Assembly (NCBI GenBank): GCA_001596155.1
Contig: CP014771.1
Location: 496,001-560,000 of the forward strand
Direction: 5' to 3'
Source of the DNA: Hymenobacter psoromatis
GTDB taxonomy: Bacteria; Bacteroidota; Bacteroidia; Cytophagales; Hymenobacteraceae
DNA length: 64,000 bases
The number at the start of each line of letters is the position of its first letter. The first letter of the stretch is position 1. The translations under genes and the position numbers were made by a program. Under the pieces are notes generated by a model that saw nothing but the letters and a program-made list of their open reading frames with translations, made no database searches and was not told where the DNA came from. Of the stretch, positions 8,844-20,556 are shown one piece after another.

Positions 8844-9515
8844 TCAATGAATTTTGCCGAACGAGTAAATATCCTCCGGCGCGGTCGGGACAGCAACAGT
8901 TTCGAGTACCTCCCCGGTTTCACTCAGGCGCAGGCCGGTGAGGCAGTGGCCATCGGCCGCGCCAGTGTCGAGGTAAATCGTGTCGGAGGCTTCCACGTGG
9001 TCTGGGCGGTGAGTGGGGGTAGGGGTGTGGCCCACCACTTGGCGCCGACCCAGATTACAGAGCGGGCCGCGCCGCCACAGCACGCCGTCCTCGTTGCTCG
9101 GGTCGAGCGGGTTGGGGGTGTCGGCGAAGCCAGCGTGGGAAAAAACCACGTGTTCGTTGCGCCAGCACAGCGGCCGCTGGCCGAGCCAGGCGGCGTGCCC
9201 GGCCAGCCAGTTGCGGTGCCGCTGATACTGCTGCAAGGTAGCCCTACCCCCCCAACCCAACCAAGCGCGGTAGGGGCCGTCGGGTCCCAGGTGCTCGGCC
9301 ATTGCCCAGTCGTGGTTGCCCTGCAAAAACACGGTTTTCGTCGGGAAATCCTGGCCCAGCTGGCGGCACAGTTCCACGGTTTCGGGCGAGTAGTTGCCGC
9401 GGTCCACCAGGTCGCCGAGCTGCACCAGCGTTTCGTCGGCCGGCCGCCAGTGCGTCAGCAATTCGCGCAGCGTGTGTAGGCAGCCGTGGACGTCGGCAAT
9501 GACAAAAAAGCTCAT
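8844..9515 (-). CDS. Metallophosphoesterase (PrpA/ApaH-like phosphatase)
   Basis: A calcineurin-like phosphoesterase of the bacterial serine/threonine phosphatase / diadenosine tetraphosphatase group. Motifs in order from the chosen Met: VIADVHGC (D8, H10), VQLGDLVDRGN, LQGNHDWAM, FSHAGF and VGHTPTPTH, which together bind two metal ions. The start at 9515 puts DVHG at residues 8-11, as usual; the frame is open 14 codons further upstream but without family similarity. Whether it acts on phosphoproteins or on nucleotides cannot be decided from the sequence. Confidence 0.88.
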   Translation of the reverse strand: MSFFVIADVHGCLHTLRELLTHWRPADETLVQLGDLVDRGNYSPETVELCRQLGQDFPTKTVFLQGNHDWAMAEHLGPDGPYRAWLGWGGRATLQQYQRHRNWLAGHAAWLGQRPLCWRNEHVVFSHAGFADTPNPLDPSNEDGVLWRRGPLCNLGRRQVVGHTPTPTHRPDHVEASDTIYLDTGAADGHCLTGLRLSETGEVLETVAVPTAPEDIYSFGKIH

Positions 9516-9581
9516 AAACAGGGCGGCGCGACGGAGCACCAGGCCCGGCCGCGCCAATCAATTGTACCAGAAGGCTTACGC

Positions 9582-10853
9582 TTACTCGTCGTCGTGAGAT
9601 GTCTTCGACAGCCCCAGGTAGCGCACCAGCGGCCCAATGGTAAGGCCTTGCCCCACAATGCTGAACACCACCACTACGTAGGTCATGCCCACCAGCAGCT
9701 CGCGGGGCATCGTGTTGGGCAGGGCCAGGGCCAGGGCCACGGCCAGGCCGCCGCGCAGGCCGCCCCAGGTCAGCATCTTCACGGTGTGCCGGCCCGAGCG
9801 GTAGCGCCCACCCACCTGCAGCAGCTTCAGGGGCAGGGCTACGGCCACTACGCGCACCGCCAGCACCACCACGATGGCCACCAGCCCGGCCAGTATCGTG
9901 CTCAGGTGCAGGGGTAGGATAAGCATTTCGAGGCCCATCAATACGAAGAGCATGGCGTTGAGAATCTCATCAATTAGCTCCCAAAACTTATCCACGTAGT
10001 CTTGCGAGTGGTCCGACATAATGCTGCCCTTGCGGCTGAAATAGCCCACCAGCAGCCCGGCCATCACCATCGCCAGCGGCCCCGAGGTGTGCAGGTACGA
10101 GGCCAGCGCCGTGCCGCCCGTTACCAGGGCCAGCGTTATCAGCACTTCTACCTGGTAATTATCTACGGTGCGCAGCAGCCAGGCCGTGCCCAGGCCCAGC
10201 GCGGTGCCCAGCAGCATTCCGCCGCCGGCCTCTTCAGCAAAGAGCAGGGCCACGTGGCCCGGCGTAACGTTGCCGGTGCCCATCTCGGCCACCCGCAGCA
10301 GAGTAATAAAAATAACCACGCCTACCCCGTCATTAAACAGCGACTCGCCCACGATTTTCAGCTCCAGCGAAGCCGGCACGTTGGCCTTGGTGAGAATGCT
10401 GAGCACCGCCACCGGGTCGGTGGGTGAGATGAGCGCCCCAAACAGCAGGCAGGGCAGCAGCGGCACGTGCAGCCCCAGCAGCGGCAGCAGGTAAAAAAGG
10501 CCGGCCGCCACCAGCACCGTGCTCAGCACCGTGCCCATCGTAGCCAGCAGGCCCACTGGCCAGCGCAACTCACCCAGCCGCCGCGCATCCACGTTGATGG
10601 CCCCCGCAAACAGCAGAAACCCCAGCATCACCTGCATGAGCAAGGTGCTGAAATCCAGGCCGTCCACGAGGCGCGCAATGGCGATTACCGGCTTAAAGCC
10701 CGTTTTGCCCAGCTCCAGCAGCACCAGCGACGAGAGCAGGGCCAGCACCATCAGGCCAATGGCCATCGGCATTTTCAGGAAGCGGTGGTTGAGGTAGGCA
10801 AAGGCGGCGGCGGCGACTAGTAGCAGCGCCAGGGCATTAAAAAGTACGGGCAT
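9582..10853 (-). CDS. Na+/H+ antiporter, NhaP-like (CPA1 family)
   Basis: An inner-membrane cation/proton antiporter with about 12 hydrophobic segments over 423 residues. The CPA1 signatures are present: GFLLFAGAINVD in helix 3-4, the ion-binding ALISPTDPVAVLSIL, and the GESLFNDGVGVVIF segment carrying the Asp pair region. The start MPVLFNALALLL was chosen because it begins directly with the first membrane helix; an upstream Met at 10907 would add 18 unrelated residues. No cytosolic TrkA domain is fused. It probably serves pH and sodium homeostasis. Confidence 0.9.
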   Translation of the reverse strand: MPVLFNALALLLVAAAAFAYLNHRFLKMPMAIGLMVLALLSSLVLLELGKTGFKPVIAIARLVDGLDFSTLLMQVMLGFLLFAGAINVDARRLGELRWPVGLLATMGTVLSTVLVAAGLFYLLPLLGLHVPLLPCLLFGALISPTDPVAVLSILTKANVPASLELKIVGESLFNDGVGVVIFITLLRVAEMGTGNVTPGHVALLFAEEAGGGMLLGTALGLGTAWLLRTVDNYQVEVLITLALVTGGTALASYLHTSGPLAMVMAGLLVGYFSRKGSIMSDHSQDYVDKFWELIDEILNAMLFVLMGLEMLILPLHLSTILAGLVAIVVVLAVRVVAVALPLKLLQVGGRYRSGRHTVKMLTWGGLRGGLAVALALALPNTMPRELLVGMTYVVVVFSIVGQGLTIGPLVRYLGLSKTSHDDE

Positions 10854-10983
10854 TCTTTCAAATAAGGGATGGCAAAAAAGTGAGGGGGTAGGGCATCGCC
10901 CCGGCACAAAGGTCAGACTCCCACTCGATTTTGCGCCCGCTTATTTTGGAAACCGCCAAGCGAGCCGTGTTCGGGCCAGCGTG

Positions 10984-11194
10984 CTTGAGTTAAGAGTTGA
11001 GAGTTAAGAGTTTAGGACTTAGGCAAAAGACGTTTGTCCTTGCGAGCATAGCGAAGCAATCGCCCCAGAACGATGGACGAACGACTGGCGTGGGTGTCGT
11101 TACTGGGGCGATTGCTTCGCTATGCTCGCAAGGACAAACATCTTTTGCCTAAGTCCTAAACTCTTAACTCTCAACTCTCAACTCTTAACTCAAG
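10984..11194. repeat. Composite 200-base inverted repeat with heptamer-repeat ends
   Basis: The outer arms are made of short tandem units (GAGTTAAGAGTTGAGAGTTA and its complement); the inner arms (TTGTCCTTGCGAGCATAGCG, GAAGCAATCGCCCCAG) are a member of the TGTCATTGCGAGC family. Each arm is about 87 bases around a 34-base centre. The right arm runs into the threonine aldolase gene and encodes its last residues and stop. A single heptamer arm of the same kind occurs at 22611-22640. Confidence 0.85.
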
Positions 11195-12217
11195 CGCCGC
11201 CACTACGCGCGCCACCATCGCATCGTCCACGTCGAGGTGCGTCACGAAGCGCACCCAGCTGCCGCCAAAGCCGCTGGCCCTGATGCCCTGCGCTTCGAGG
11301 CGGGCCAGAAAGTCGGCCACGGTCAGGCGGCTTTCATCGAGCCGGAAAATGACTAGGTTGGTTTCTGGCTCCAGAATTTCGGCCACGTAGGGCAGGGGCC
11401 GCAGCGCTTCGGCCAGCTGCGCGGCGCGGCGGTGGTCGTCGGCTAGGCGCGCCACGTTGTTTTCCAAGGCATACAGCCCGGCCGCCGCGAGATAGCCCGC
11501 CTGCCGCCAGCCGCCGCCCATGAGCTTGCGCAGGCGCTTGCAGCCCTTAATAAAATCGGCCGAGCCCAGCAGCACCGACCCCACCGGCGCGCCCAGCCCC
11601 TTGCTCAGGCACACCGAGATGGAGTCGAACAGCCGGCCGTAGTCCTCACTGCGCTGGCCCGTAGCCACCAGCGCATTAAAGATGCGCGCGCCGTCGAGGT
11701 GCAGCGCCAGGCCCTTTTGCTTGGCCAGCGCGGCAATGGCCTCCATATCAGCCCATTGGTAGCAGCTGCCGCCGCCGCGGTTGTGGGTGTTTTCGAGGCA
11801 CACGAGCCGGGTAGTGGGGTAGTGCACATTGTTGGCGGGCCGAATGGCGGCCTCCACCTGGGCGGCGGTGAGGCGGCCGCGGTCGCCGGGCAACAGCGCC
11901 ACCGAGGCGCGGGCCAGGTGTGCGATGCCGCCCACTTCCCACAAATACACGTGGGCCGTGGCCTCGCAAATCACTTCCGACAGCGGCAGGCAGTGCGCCT
12001 GAATGGCAATCTGGTTGGTCATCGTGCCCGAGGGGCAAAACAGGCCGGCCTCCATTCCGAAGCGGGCGGCCAGCGTTTCTTCGAGCCGGCGCACGGTGGG
12101 GTCTTCCTCATACACGTCGTCGCCGACGGGCGCAGCCTGCATAGCGGCCAGCATGGGGGGGGTAGGGCGCGTCACAGTGTCGGAGCGCAGGTCGATTACG
12201 GTTGCTTCAGCGGGCAT
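11171..12217 (-). CDS. ltaE: Low-specificity L-threonine aldolase
   Basis: A PLP enzyme cleaving L-threonine or allo-threonine to glycine and acetaldehyde (348 residues). The family opening [15 protein letters not shown], the [11 protein letters not shown] loop, [20 protein letters not shown] (D175 holds the PLP nitrogen) and [14 protein letters not shown] (Lys206 Schiff base) are all present. The extreme C-terminus (ALELRVES) is encoded by the arm of an inverted repeat, so it may have been altered by the repeat's insertion. CCCTACCCC touches the ATG. A TACCTTTG promoter box lies about 115 bases upstream. Confidence 0.93.
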   Translation of the reverse strand: MPAEATVIDLRSDTVTRPTPPMLAAMQAAPVGDDVYEEDPTVRRLEETLAARFGMEAGLFCPSGTMTNQIAIQAHCLPLSEVICEATAHVYLWEVGGIAHLARASVALLPGDRGRLTAAQVEAAIRPANNVHYPTTRLVCLENTHNRGGGSCYQWADMEAIAALAKQKGLALHLDGARIFNALVATGQRSEDYGRLFDSISVCLSKGLGAPVGSVLLGSADFIKGCKRLRKLMGGGWRQAGYLAAAGLYALENNVARLADDHRRAAQLAEALRPLPYVAEILEPETNLVIFRLDESRLTVADFLARLEAQGIRASGFGGSWVRFVTHLDVDDAMVARVVAALELRVES

Positions 12218-12322
12218 GGGGTAGGGAATTCGGGGTGCTGGTGGCGAGCGTTAGGTTGAGCGTCGGTTTTTACCGGCAAAGAGCCGGCGCAAGGCTGCCT
12301 GGAGCTAGTATTGGAAATAAGG

Positions 12323-12354
12323 TTTGGGATTTCAAAGGTAAACCCGTATTTTTG
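12323..12354 (+). promoter_or_regulatory. Bacteroidota promoter TTTG-N20-TATTTTTG
   Basis: The -33 element TTTG (12323-12326), a 20-base spacer and the -7 element TATTTTTG (12347-12354), followed by CACC, fit the Bacteroidota consensus closely. The start codon of the next gene follows 38 bases downstream. Confidence 0.75.
12333..12340 (-). promoter_or_regulatory. Bacteroidota -7 box TACCTTTG for the threonine aldolase gene
   Basis: On the minus strand this reads TACCTTTG, an exact TAnnTTTG match, about 115 bases before the ltaE start. It overlaps the spacer of the divergent plus-strand promoter, so the two may interfere with one another. Confidence 0.5.
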
Positions 12355-12391
12355 CACCTCATTTGCCAGAAATCTAATTTCCCCGGAAATC

Positions 12392-13045
12392 ATGTCCGTT
12401 ACCCGTCTGAAGCGCAAGCACCGCAAAAACATTGCCCGTGCCAACAATGAAGTGCGCAAAATCAAGAACTTGCTGCGTACGCCCGTGCTGAAAAACGTGG
12501 ACCTGGACGAGCTGAAGTCGAAATTTGGCCAGGCTACCCCGCCCGCCGTGGCTGCCAAGAGCAATGTGCCCCCGGCTCATCAGGAGCAGCCCGCCGCCCA
12601 GCCGACGGCAGCCCAGCCTGCCGCTAAGCCAAAAGCCCCCCAGTCGAAGGCCAAAACCGAAGCTCCGGCCGAAAGCCTGTTTGCCAAAGTAGCTCACGCT
12701 GCCTCGGCCGCCGCCGATACCGTGAAGCAAGCGGCTACCGATGCCGTGGAGGCCGTATCACACAATAGCGTAGTGGAAAAAGCCAAGGAGCTGGCTGGCG
12801 AAGCTGCCGACGCCGTAGCTCACAACAGCCTCGTGGAAAAAGCAACTGATGCCGTGCAGGAAGCCGCCCACAACCTGGTGGAAGGTGCCAAGCACGTGCT
12901 CGACAGCAAAAGCCCCGAAGCCAACCAGGCCACCGAAGCCAATCAGACCGGCACTGCCGGTTTCGACGCGGCGGAAGCCGAAACCAAGCCGGTGACCGAA
13001 GAAGGCCAGGCCGGCGAGCACCCCAAGCCCGAAATCGCGCTCTAA
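12392..13045 (+). CDS. Unknown protein: basic N-terminus, Ala-rich repeated amphipathic helices
   Basis: I do not recognise this 217-residue protein. The chosen Met starts MSVTRLKRKHRKN, a strongly basic segment that runs into NLLRTPVLKNVDLDELKSKFG. An Ala/Pro/Gln/Lys-rich linker (about 55-95) follows, then imperfect repeats of an amphipathic helix containing VSHNSVVEKAKELAGEA, VAHNSLVEKATDAVQEA and AHNLVEGAKHVLD, and an acidic tail. No membrane segment or signal is seen. Basic head plus Ala-rich helices recalls histone-H1-like or apolipoprotein/LEA-like proteins, but that is only an impression. It has its own good promoter and terminator, so it is surely expressed as a single gene. Confidence 0.75.
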   Translation: MSVTRLKRKHRKNIARANNEVRKIKNLLRTPVLKNVDLDELKSKFGQATPPAVAAKSNVPPAHQEQPAAQPTAAQPAAKPKAPQSKAKTEAPAESLFAKVAHAASAAADTVKQAATDAVEAVSHNSVVEKAKELAGEAADAVAHNSLVEKATDAVQEAAHNLVEGAKHVLDSKSPEANQATEANQTGTAGFDAAEAETKPVTEEGQAGEHPKPEIAL

Positions 13046-13069
13046 CGCATTGCGCTGCCCCCATTATAG

Positions 13070-13101
13070 AAAGCGCCTGGCACTCGTTGCCAGGTGCTTT
13101 T
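13070..13101 (+). terminator. Rho-independent terminator after the unknown basic protein
   Basis: Arms AAAGCGCCTGGCA and TGCCAGGTGCTTT pair with one G-U pair around CTCGT and end in TTTT. Confidence 0.8.
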
Positions 13102-13125
13102 CGTGTTTATACATAGCGCGAAGTA

Positions 13126-13207
13126 GGGTGCGGGGCTTGCCCCCGCCCGTCGTTGCCCGATTCTGGCGCAGGTTGTTCAACGACGGGCGGGGGCAAGCCC
13201 CGCACCC
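13126..13207. repeat. Inverted repeat, GGGTGCGGGGCTTGCC family, copy 1
   Basis: Perfect 30-base arms (13126-13155 and 13178-13207) flank a 22-base loop. The same arm sequence recurs at 15121-15207 and, with GG/CC changes in the middle that keep pairing, at 42811-42902. It lies downstream of two convergent genes. Confidence 0.88.
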
Positions 13208-13247
13208 TTCTTTTCGCAATTCACTTCGTGATGAGTATGACCAGTGC

Positions 13248-13769
13248 TTACCGGCCCAGGTCCAGGGCAGCGGTGCGCGGGCCCAGCTCCACGGCGCGCA
13301 GGTCGAGCACCTTGCCCTTGTCGATGCTAAAGCGCAGCAGCGTGCGCACCTGGTGAAAGCCGTGCCGGCCGGCGGCACCGGGGTTCAGGGCCAGCAGCCC
13401 AAGCTTGGGGTCGGGCATGATGCGCAGAATGTGCGAGTGCCCGCACACGAAGAGGCCCGGCCGCGCCTGAGCCAGCAGTTGCCGGGCCGCCGGGGCGTAG
13501 TGCCCAGGGTAGCCCCCAATGTGCGTCATCACCACGCGCAGGCCCTCCACCACAAAATCCTGCACCAGGGGTTCGGTGCAGCGCACATCGGTACCGTCGA
13601 TATTGCCATACACCCCCCGAAAAACCGGTGCCAGCCCCGTTAATTGCAGAATTAGCTCAGAGGAGCCAAAATCGCCCGCGTGCCAAATCTCATCCGCCTC
13701 GCGCAAGTGGTAGGCAATGCGCTCATCAAAGTAACCGTGGGTATCCGAAAGTAAACCAATCCGCGTCAT
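13248..13769 (-). CDS. YfcE/MJ0936-type phosphodiesterase
   Basis: A compact 173-residue metallophosphoesterase of the YfcE/MJ0936 family, usually hydrolysing phosphodiester bonds with Mn2+. Visible motifs: LLSDTHG (D9, H11), IWHAGDFG, VYGNIDG, MTHIGGYPG and CGHSHI. The start gives DTHG its usual place close to the N-terminus. It is divergent from the Nudix gene. A CATCTTTG sequence eight bases before the ATG is close to a -7 box. Confidence 0.9.
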   Translation of the reverse strand: MTRIGLLSDTHGYFDERIAYHLREADEIWHAGDFGSSELILQLTGLAPVFRGVYGNIDGTDVRCTEPLVQDFVVEGLRVVMTHIGGYPGHYAPAARQLLAQARPGLFVCGHSHILRIMPDPKLGLLALNPGAAGRHGFHQVRTLLRFSIDKGKVLDLRAVELGPRTAALDLGR

Positions 13770-13912
13770 ATCTTCGGCAAAGATGCAACACTACCCGGTT
13801 GCGTCGTAAAAATCCGGTCCTCCCGTATCTTGCGGCGCTCCCCATCGTATGGGGCAGCTACCAGTGCAGGTGCCAATTTCTGGTAGCCCTCTCTTTTTTG
13901 AATTTTTTCCCG

Positions 13913-14608
13913 ATGAACGTCTTCATCAACGACGTGCCGCTGATTATTAAGAATTTCAGCGACAAAGTATACAAACATAAATACGACCTCGTGCTCGGGG
14001 CCGGCGACGATTTTACCAGTAAAGACCTGGTAGGCGACGTGCTCGTGCGCGATGCTACCCCCGTTTTTCTGGACCGCCTGCTGCGGCTGATGGAAGTGAA
14101 AAAGCTCAAAAAGCTGGATTCACTCACCATGCTGGTTCGCAAAAAGAAGAGTCTTATCCTGCACCTGAAGGACCAGTTTAAGATTGCCAAGGCGGCCGGT
14201 GGGCTCGTGGTGAAAAACGGCCAGGTGCTGATGATTTATCGTCTGGGCAAATGGGATTTGCCCAAGGGCAAGCTCAAAAGTGAGGAAGACGTGGCCCTCG
14301 GCGCCATGCGCGAGGTAGAAGAAGAGTGCAACATCAAGGTGGAGCTGGGCGAAAAATTGCCCAGTACCTGGCATTCATATGCCTACAAAGGCAACAAAAT
14401 GCTCAAAAAAACCAGTTGGTTTGTGATGAATTGCCTCGATGACTCGGTGATGCGGCCCCAAACCGAAGAATATATCGAGGAGGTTCGCTGGATGTCGCCC
14501 CAGGATGCCCTGGCCCGGCTCGAAGAGTCCTACGCCTCCATCACGCTGGTGGTGCGCCACTACCTGAGCGAAATGGCCGGCAAGCCCGCTAAGGCGGCCT
14601 CCGATTAA
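13913..14608 (+). CDS. Nudix hydrolase with N-terminal extension
   Basis: A Nudix pyrophosphohydrolase of 231 residues. The Nudix box is complete at about 123-145: GKLKSEEDVALGAMREVEEE, followed by CNI. The core starts near residue 93 (GGLVVKNGQVLMIYR, LGKWDLPKGK). Residues 1-90 (INDVPLIIKNFSDKVY and DSLTMLVRKKK) form an extra domain typical of Bacteroidota members, of unknown role. An ATG at 13913 fits better than the frame's earlier opening, which overlaps the divergent phosphoesterase gene. The stop codon shares a base with the next gene's start, so the two are translationally coupled. Confidence 0.9.
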   Translation: MNVFINDVPLIIKNFSDKVYKHKYDLVLGAGDDFTSKDLVGDVLVRDATPVFLDRLLRLMEVKKLKKLDSLTMLVRKKKSLILHLKDQFKIAKAAGGLVVKNGQVLMIYRLGKWDLPKGKLKSEEDVALGAMREVEEECNIKVELGEKLPSTWHSYAYKGNKMLKKTSWFVMNCLDDSVMRPQTEEYIEEVRWMSPQDALARLEESYASITLVVRHYLSEMAGKPAKAASD

Positions 14609-15105
14609 TGCGCGACCGGGCCAAGAATCTGCTGGCTCATGGCTATCGCACCAGCCTGCGACTGGCGGCCTGCTGGGCAGTGGCCGGCTGCTCGGGCGCG
14701 CACGAACCCGCGCAAACAGCGCCTACCCCTCCCCGCGCCAGCGTAGTCGCCACGGCCAACGTGCCCGCGCTGCTGGGCAAGTCCATCGATAGCTTGCGCG
14801 GCAAGCTGGGCCCGGCGCAGGCCCTGCCTGCCAATTATAAGGACCCGTTAGAGACCATTACCGCCGCCGCTCCCACCACCGATTCCCTGGCGGCCTTTCG
14901 CACCGGCGGCCTCACCGTGGTGGCCAGCTACGACGCCCGCACCCGCCAGGTGCGCGACCTGCTGGTGCTGGGGCAGCACGAAGACAGCCTCCTGGCGCGG
15001 GCATCGCTGCGAGCCAGCGCGCGCAACTACCTTATTATGCCGGTTTTCTTCGCCAATAAGCCCGGCCATTTATTGGGGGTGCGCGTTGTTGCTATCAAGC
15101 CATAG
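14608..15105 (+). CDS. Putative lipoprotein of unknown function
   Basis: A 165-residue protein starting within the stop codon of the Nudix gene. The N-terminus has positively charged residues, a hydrophobic stretch (LRLAACWAVAG) and a lipobox-like VAGC near residue 28, followed by a Pro/Thr linker, so it is probably exported and lipidated. The mature part contains IDSLRGKLGPAQALPANYKDP and FRTGGLTVVASYDARTRQVRDL, which look like a small alpha/beta domain. I do not recognise a family. Confidence 0.7.
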   Translation: MRDRAKNLLAHGYRTSLRLAACWAVAGCSGAHEPAQTAPTPPRASVVATANVPALLGKSIDSLRGKLGPAQALPANYKDPLETITAAAPTTDSLAAFRTGGLTVVASYDARTRQVRDLLVLGQHEDSLLARASLRASARNYLIMPVFFANKPGHLLGVRVVAIKP

Positions 15106-15120
15106 CTCATCTGGTAAAAA

Positions 15121-15207
15121 GTAGGTGCGGGGCTTGCCCCCGCCCGTCGTTGAACAATCCGTGCTAGATTCGTTCAACGACGGGCGGGGGCAAGCCCCGC
15201 ACCCTAC
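15121..15207. repeat. Inverted repeat, GGGTGCGGGGCTTGCC family, copy 2
   Basis: Arms GTAGGTGCGGGGCTTGCCCC...GTCGTTGAAC and its complement pair over about 36 bases with one extra base. It lies between convergent genes, and its right end carries the TAG stop codon of pckA (15204-15206). Confidence 0.88.
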
Positions 15208-16820
15208 GCCTCGACCGCTATTTTTGGTGCGCCCGCCAGAATATCAGCGTTGGCGAACTCGGCGTATTTCTCAAAGTTTTTGATGAATTTTTCGGCCAAA
15301 TCGGAGGCCGTGCGGTCATACGCCTCTTTGTCGCGCCAGGTGTGGCGCGGGTCCAGAATCTCGGTGGGCACCCCCGGCACGGCACCGGGCACGGCCACCC
15401 CAAAGATGGGATGGGTGCGGAAGGTTACCTCGCTGAGCACGCCCGAGAGCGCGGCCGTAATCATGGCGCGGGTGTGGGCCAGCTTCATGCGCTGGCCAGT
15501 GCCGTAGCTGCCGCCCGACCAGCCCGTGTTGACCAGCCACACCTGCACGGTGGGGTTTTCGTCTAGCTGATGGCCCAGCATCTCGGCGTAGCGGGTTGGG
15601 TGCAGGGGGAGGAATACCTGCCCGAAGCAGGCCGAAAACGTGGTTTGGGGCTCCAAGATGCCCATTTCGGTGCCCGCCACCTTGGCCGTATAGCCGCTCA
15701 GAAAGTGGTACATGGCGTGGCTGCGGTCGAGCTTGCTGATGGGGGGTAGCACTCCGAAGGCATCGGCCGTGAGGAAGAAAATATGCTGCGGCGCGGTTCC
15801 TACGCTCGGCAACACGGCATTTGGGATAAAATCGATGGGGTAGGCGGTGCGCGTATTTTCGGTTACGCTTTTGTTGGCGTAGTCCACGGTGTGCGTATCG
15901 GGCCGGAAGCGCGTGTTTTCCACGATAGCCCCGAAGCGAATAGCGTCCCAAATTTCGGGCTCCTTGGCCTGGTTCAGGTCAATCACCTTGGCATAGCAGC
16001 CACCCTCAAAGTTGAAAATGCCCCCCTCGGGCGTCCAGCCGTGCTCATCGTCGCCAATGAGCCCGCGCGCCGGGTCGGTCGAGAGAGTCGTTTTGCCCGT
16101 GCCCGACAGGCCAAAGAAAATAGCCGTGTCGCCCTGCGCGCCCACGTTGGCCGAGCAGTGCATGGGTAGGGTCTGGCGCTGGTGCGGCAGCAGGTAGTTG
16201 AGTACCCCAAAAATACCCTTTTTCATCTCGCCGGCATAGGCCGTGCCGCCGATAAGAATGAGCTTTTCGGTGAAGTTAATAATCGCGAAGTTCTTCTGGC
16301 GGGTGCCATCCACAGCTGGGTCGGCTTCAAAGCCGGGCGCGCAAATAATACTGAAATCAGGCGTCCAGGTAGTATCGGCGGTGGCCTCGGGCCGCAAGAA
16401 CAGGTTGTAGCAGAAGAGATTATGCCAGGCCAGCTCATTTACCACGCGCAGCTTGAGCTGGTAGTCAGGGTTGGCGCCTGCGTAGGCGTCGCGCACGAAA
16501 ATCTCCTTATCGGCTAGGTAGGCCACCATCTTCTGGTGCAGCTGCGTGAACTGGGCCGGCGCGAAAGGAATGTTGATATCGCCCCACCACACGCTCCCAG
16601 CGGTGCCAGCATCCTGCACAATAAACCGGTCTTTGGGCGAGCGACCGGTAAATTGGCCGGTGTCGCACATGAGCGCGCCCGTATCCGTTAGCTGGCCTTC
16701 GCCCCGGCGCAGGGCGTGCTCCACGAGCGCGGCAGGCGGCAGGTTTAGGTGCGCCTGGGGCGGCGCTTGCGGAAAGCCAAGGGGAGCCAAGCGTGCTGCA
16801 ACAGCTTTGTGGTCAGCCAT
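15204..16820 (-). CDS. pckA: Phosphoenolpyruvate carboxykinase (ATP)
   Basis: Converts oxaloacetate and ATP to phosphoenolpyruvate and CO2, the entry step of gluconeogenesis. The 538-residue length from MADHKAVAAR is normal. Diagnostic parts: TGQFTGRSPKDRFIV, the kinase P-loop GLSGTGKTTLS, the metal site DDEHGW and RTAYPIDFIPN. A frame open to 16913 adds a non-homologous stretch and was rejected. The stop codon is inside an inverted repeat. The promoter box lies about 170 bases upstream, giving a long leader. Confidence 0.97.
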   Translation of the reverse strand: MADHKAVAARLAPLGFPQAPPQAHLNLPPAALVEHALRRGEGQLTDTGALMCDTGQFTGRSPKDRFIVQDAGTAGSVWWGDINIPFAPAQFTQLHQKMVAYLADKEIFVRDAYAGANPDYQLKLRVVNELAWHNLFCYNLFLRPEATADTTWTPDFSIICAPGFEADPAVDGTRQKNFAIINFTEKLILIGGTAYAGEMKKGIFGVLNYLLPHQRQTLPMHCSANVGAQGDTAIFFGLSGTGKTTLSTDPARGLIGDDEHGWTPEGGIFNFEGGCYAKVIDLNQAKEPEIWDAIRFGAIVENTRFRPDTHTVDYANKSVTENTRTAYPIDFIPNAVLPSVGTAPQHIFFLTADAFGVLPPISKLDRSHAMYHFLSGYTAKVAGTEMGILEPQTTFSACFGQVFLPLHPTRYAEMLGHQLDENPTVQVWLVNTGWSGGSYGTGQRMKLAHTRAMITAALSGVLSEVTFRTHPIFGVAVPGAVPGVPTEILDPRHTWRDKEAYDRTASDLAEKFIKNFEKYAEFANADILAGAPKIAVEA

Positions 16821-16992
16821 GTAAAAAGTGCAAAAAGGGTAAAAAATGGGTAGGAGCAGGGTAAGGAAAATCGAAGTGCACAACTTGGCTGCCCGAGCAG
16901 CTGGTGCTAACATTTGCGGAGAATAATTGCGCTGCTTGCAGTAAAAAACAGCGCTGTCCCCACAGACGGGAAGCCCCTAGATGAGTTTAATA

Positions 16993-17000
16993 CAAAGGTA
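16993..17000 (-). promoter_or_regulatory. Bacteroidota -7 box TACCTTTG for pckA
   Basis: Read on the minus strand, TACCTTTG matches TAnnTTTG exactly; a TTG lies about 24 bases further upstream (17025-17027), slightly farther than usual. The leader to the pckA ATG would be about 165 bases. The rest of 16821-17182 shows no gene. Confidence 0.55.
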
Positions 17001-17182
17001 AGTAAGATTAGCGAAAATTCGCTGCAAGTGCGGATTCGCTAAGCGCAAGCCGGGCCTGTTTGGCTGCTCGTTGAGTTTAGTTGGCCGGCATTACCCCAAA
17101 GTTTTCTTAGCTTTACCCACCCCCGGCCCGTCGTGGCCTGTGGGCTTTTTACTTTCTCTTTCTTTATCCCCTCGTTACCCAC

Positions 17183-18748
<1,566 letters not shown>

Positions 18749-18765
18749 CTATAACCTACGTCCAC

Positions 18766-18803
18766 AAAAAGCCCCGCCGGACCAACGTCCAGCGGGGCTT
18801 TTT
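18766..18803. terminator. Bidirectional terminator between convergent POT and groEL genes
   Basis: Arms AAAAAGCCCCGC (18766-18777) and GCGGGGCTTTTT (18792-18803) pair perfectly, giving a T-run on either strand. Downstream text (AATCAGCGCAATCCGC, 18812-18855) resembles the AATCCGC dispersed repeat. Confidence 0.9.
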
Positions 18804-18852
18804 AATGGGCCACCGAATCAGCGCAATCCGCTAAATCAGCGTCAATCCGCGG

Positions 18853-20556
<1,704 letters not shown>

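Noticed and set aside
13050..13643. Plus-strand frame across the repeat and opposite the YfcE-like gene
   Set aside because: It includes repeat-encoded residues and is antisense to a well-supported phosphoesterase.
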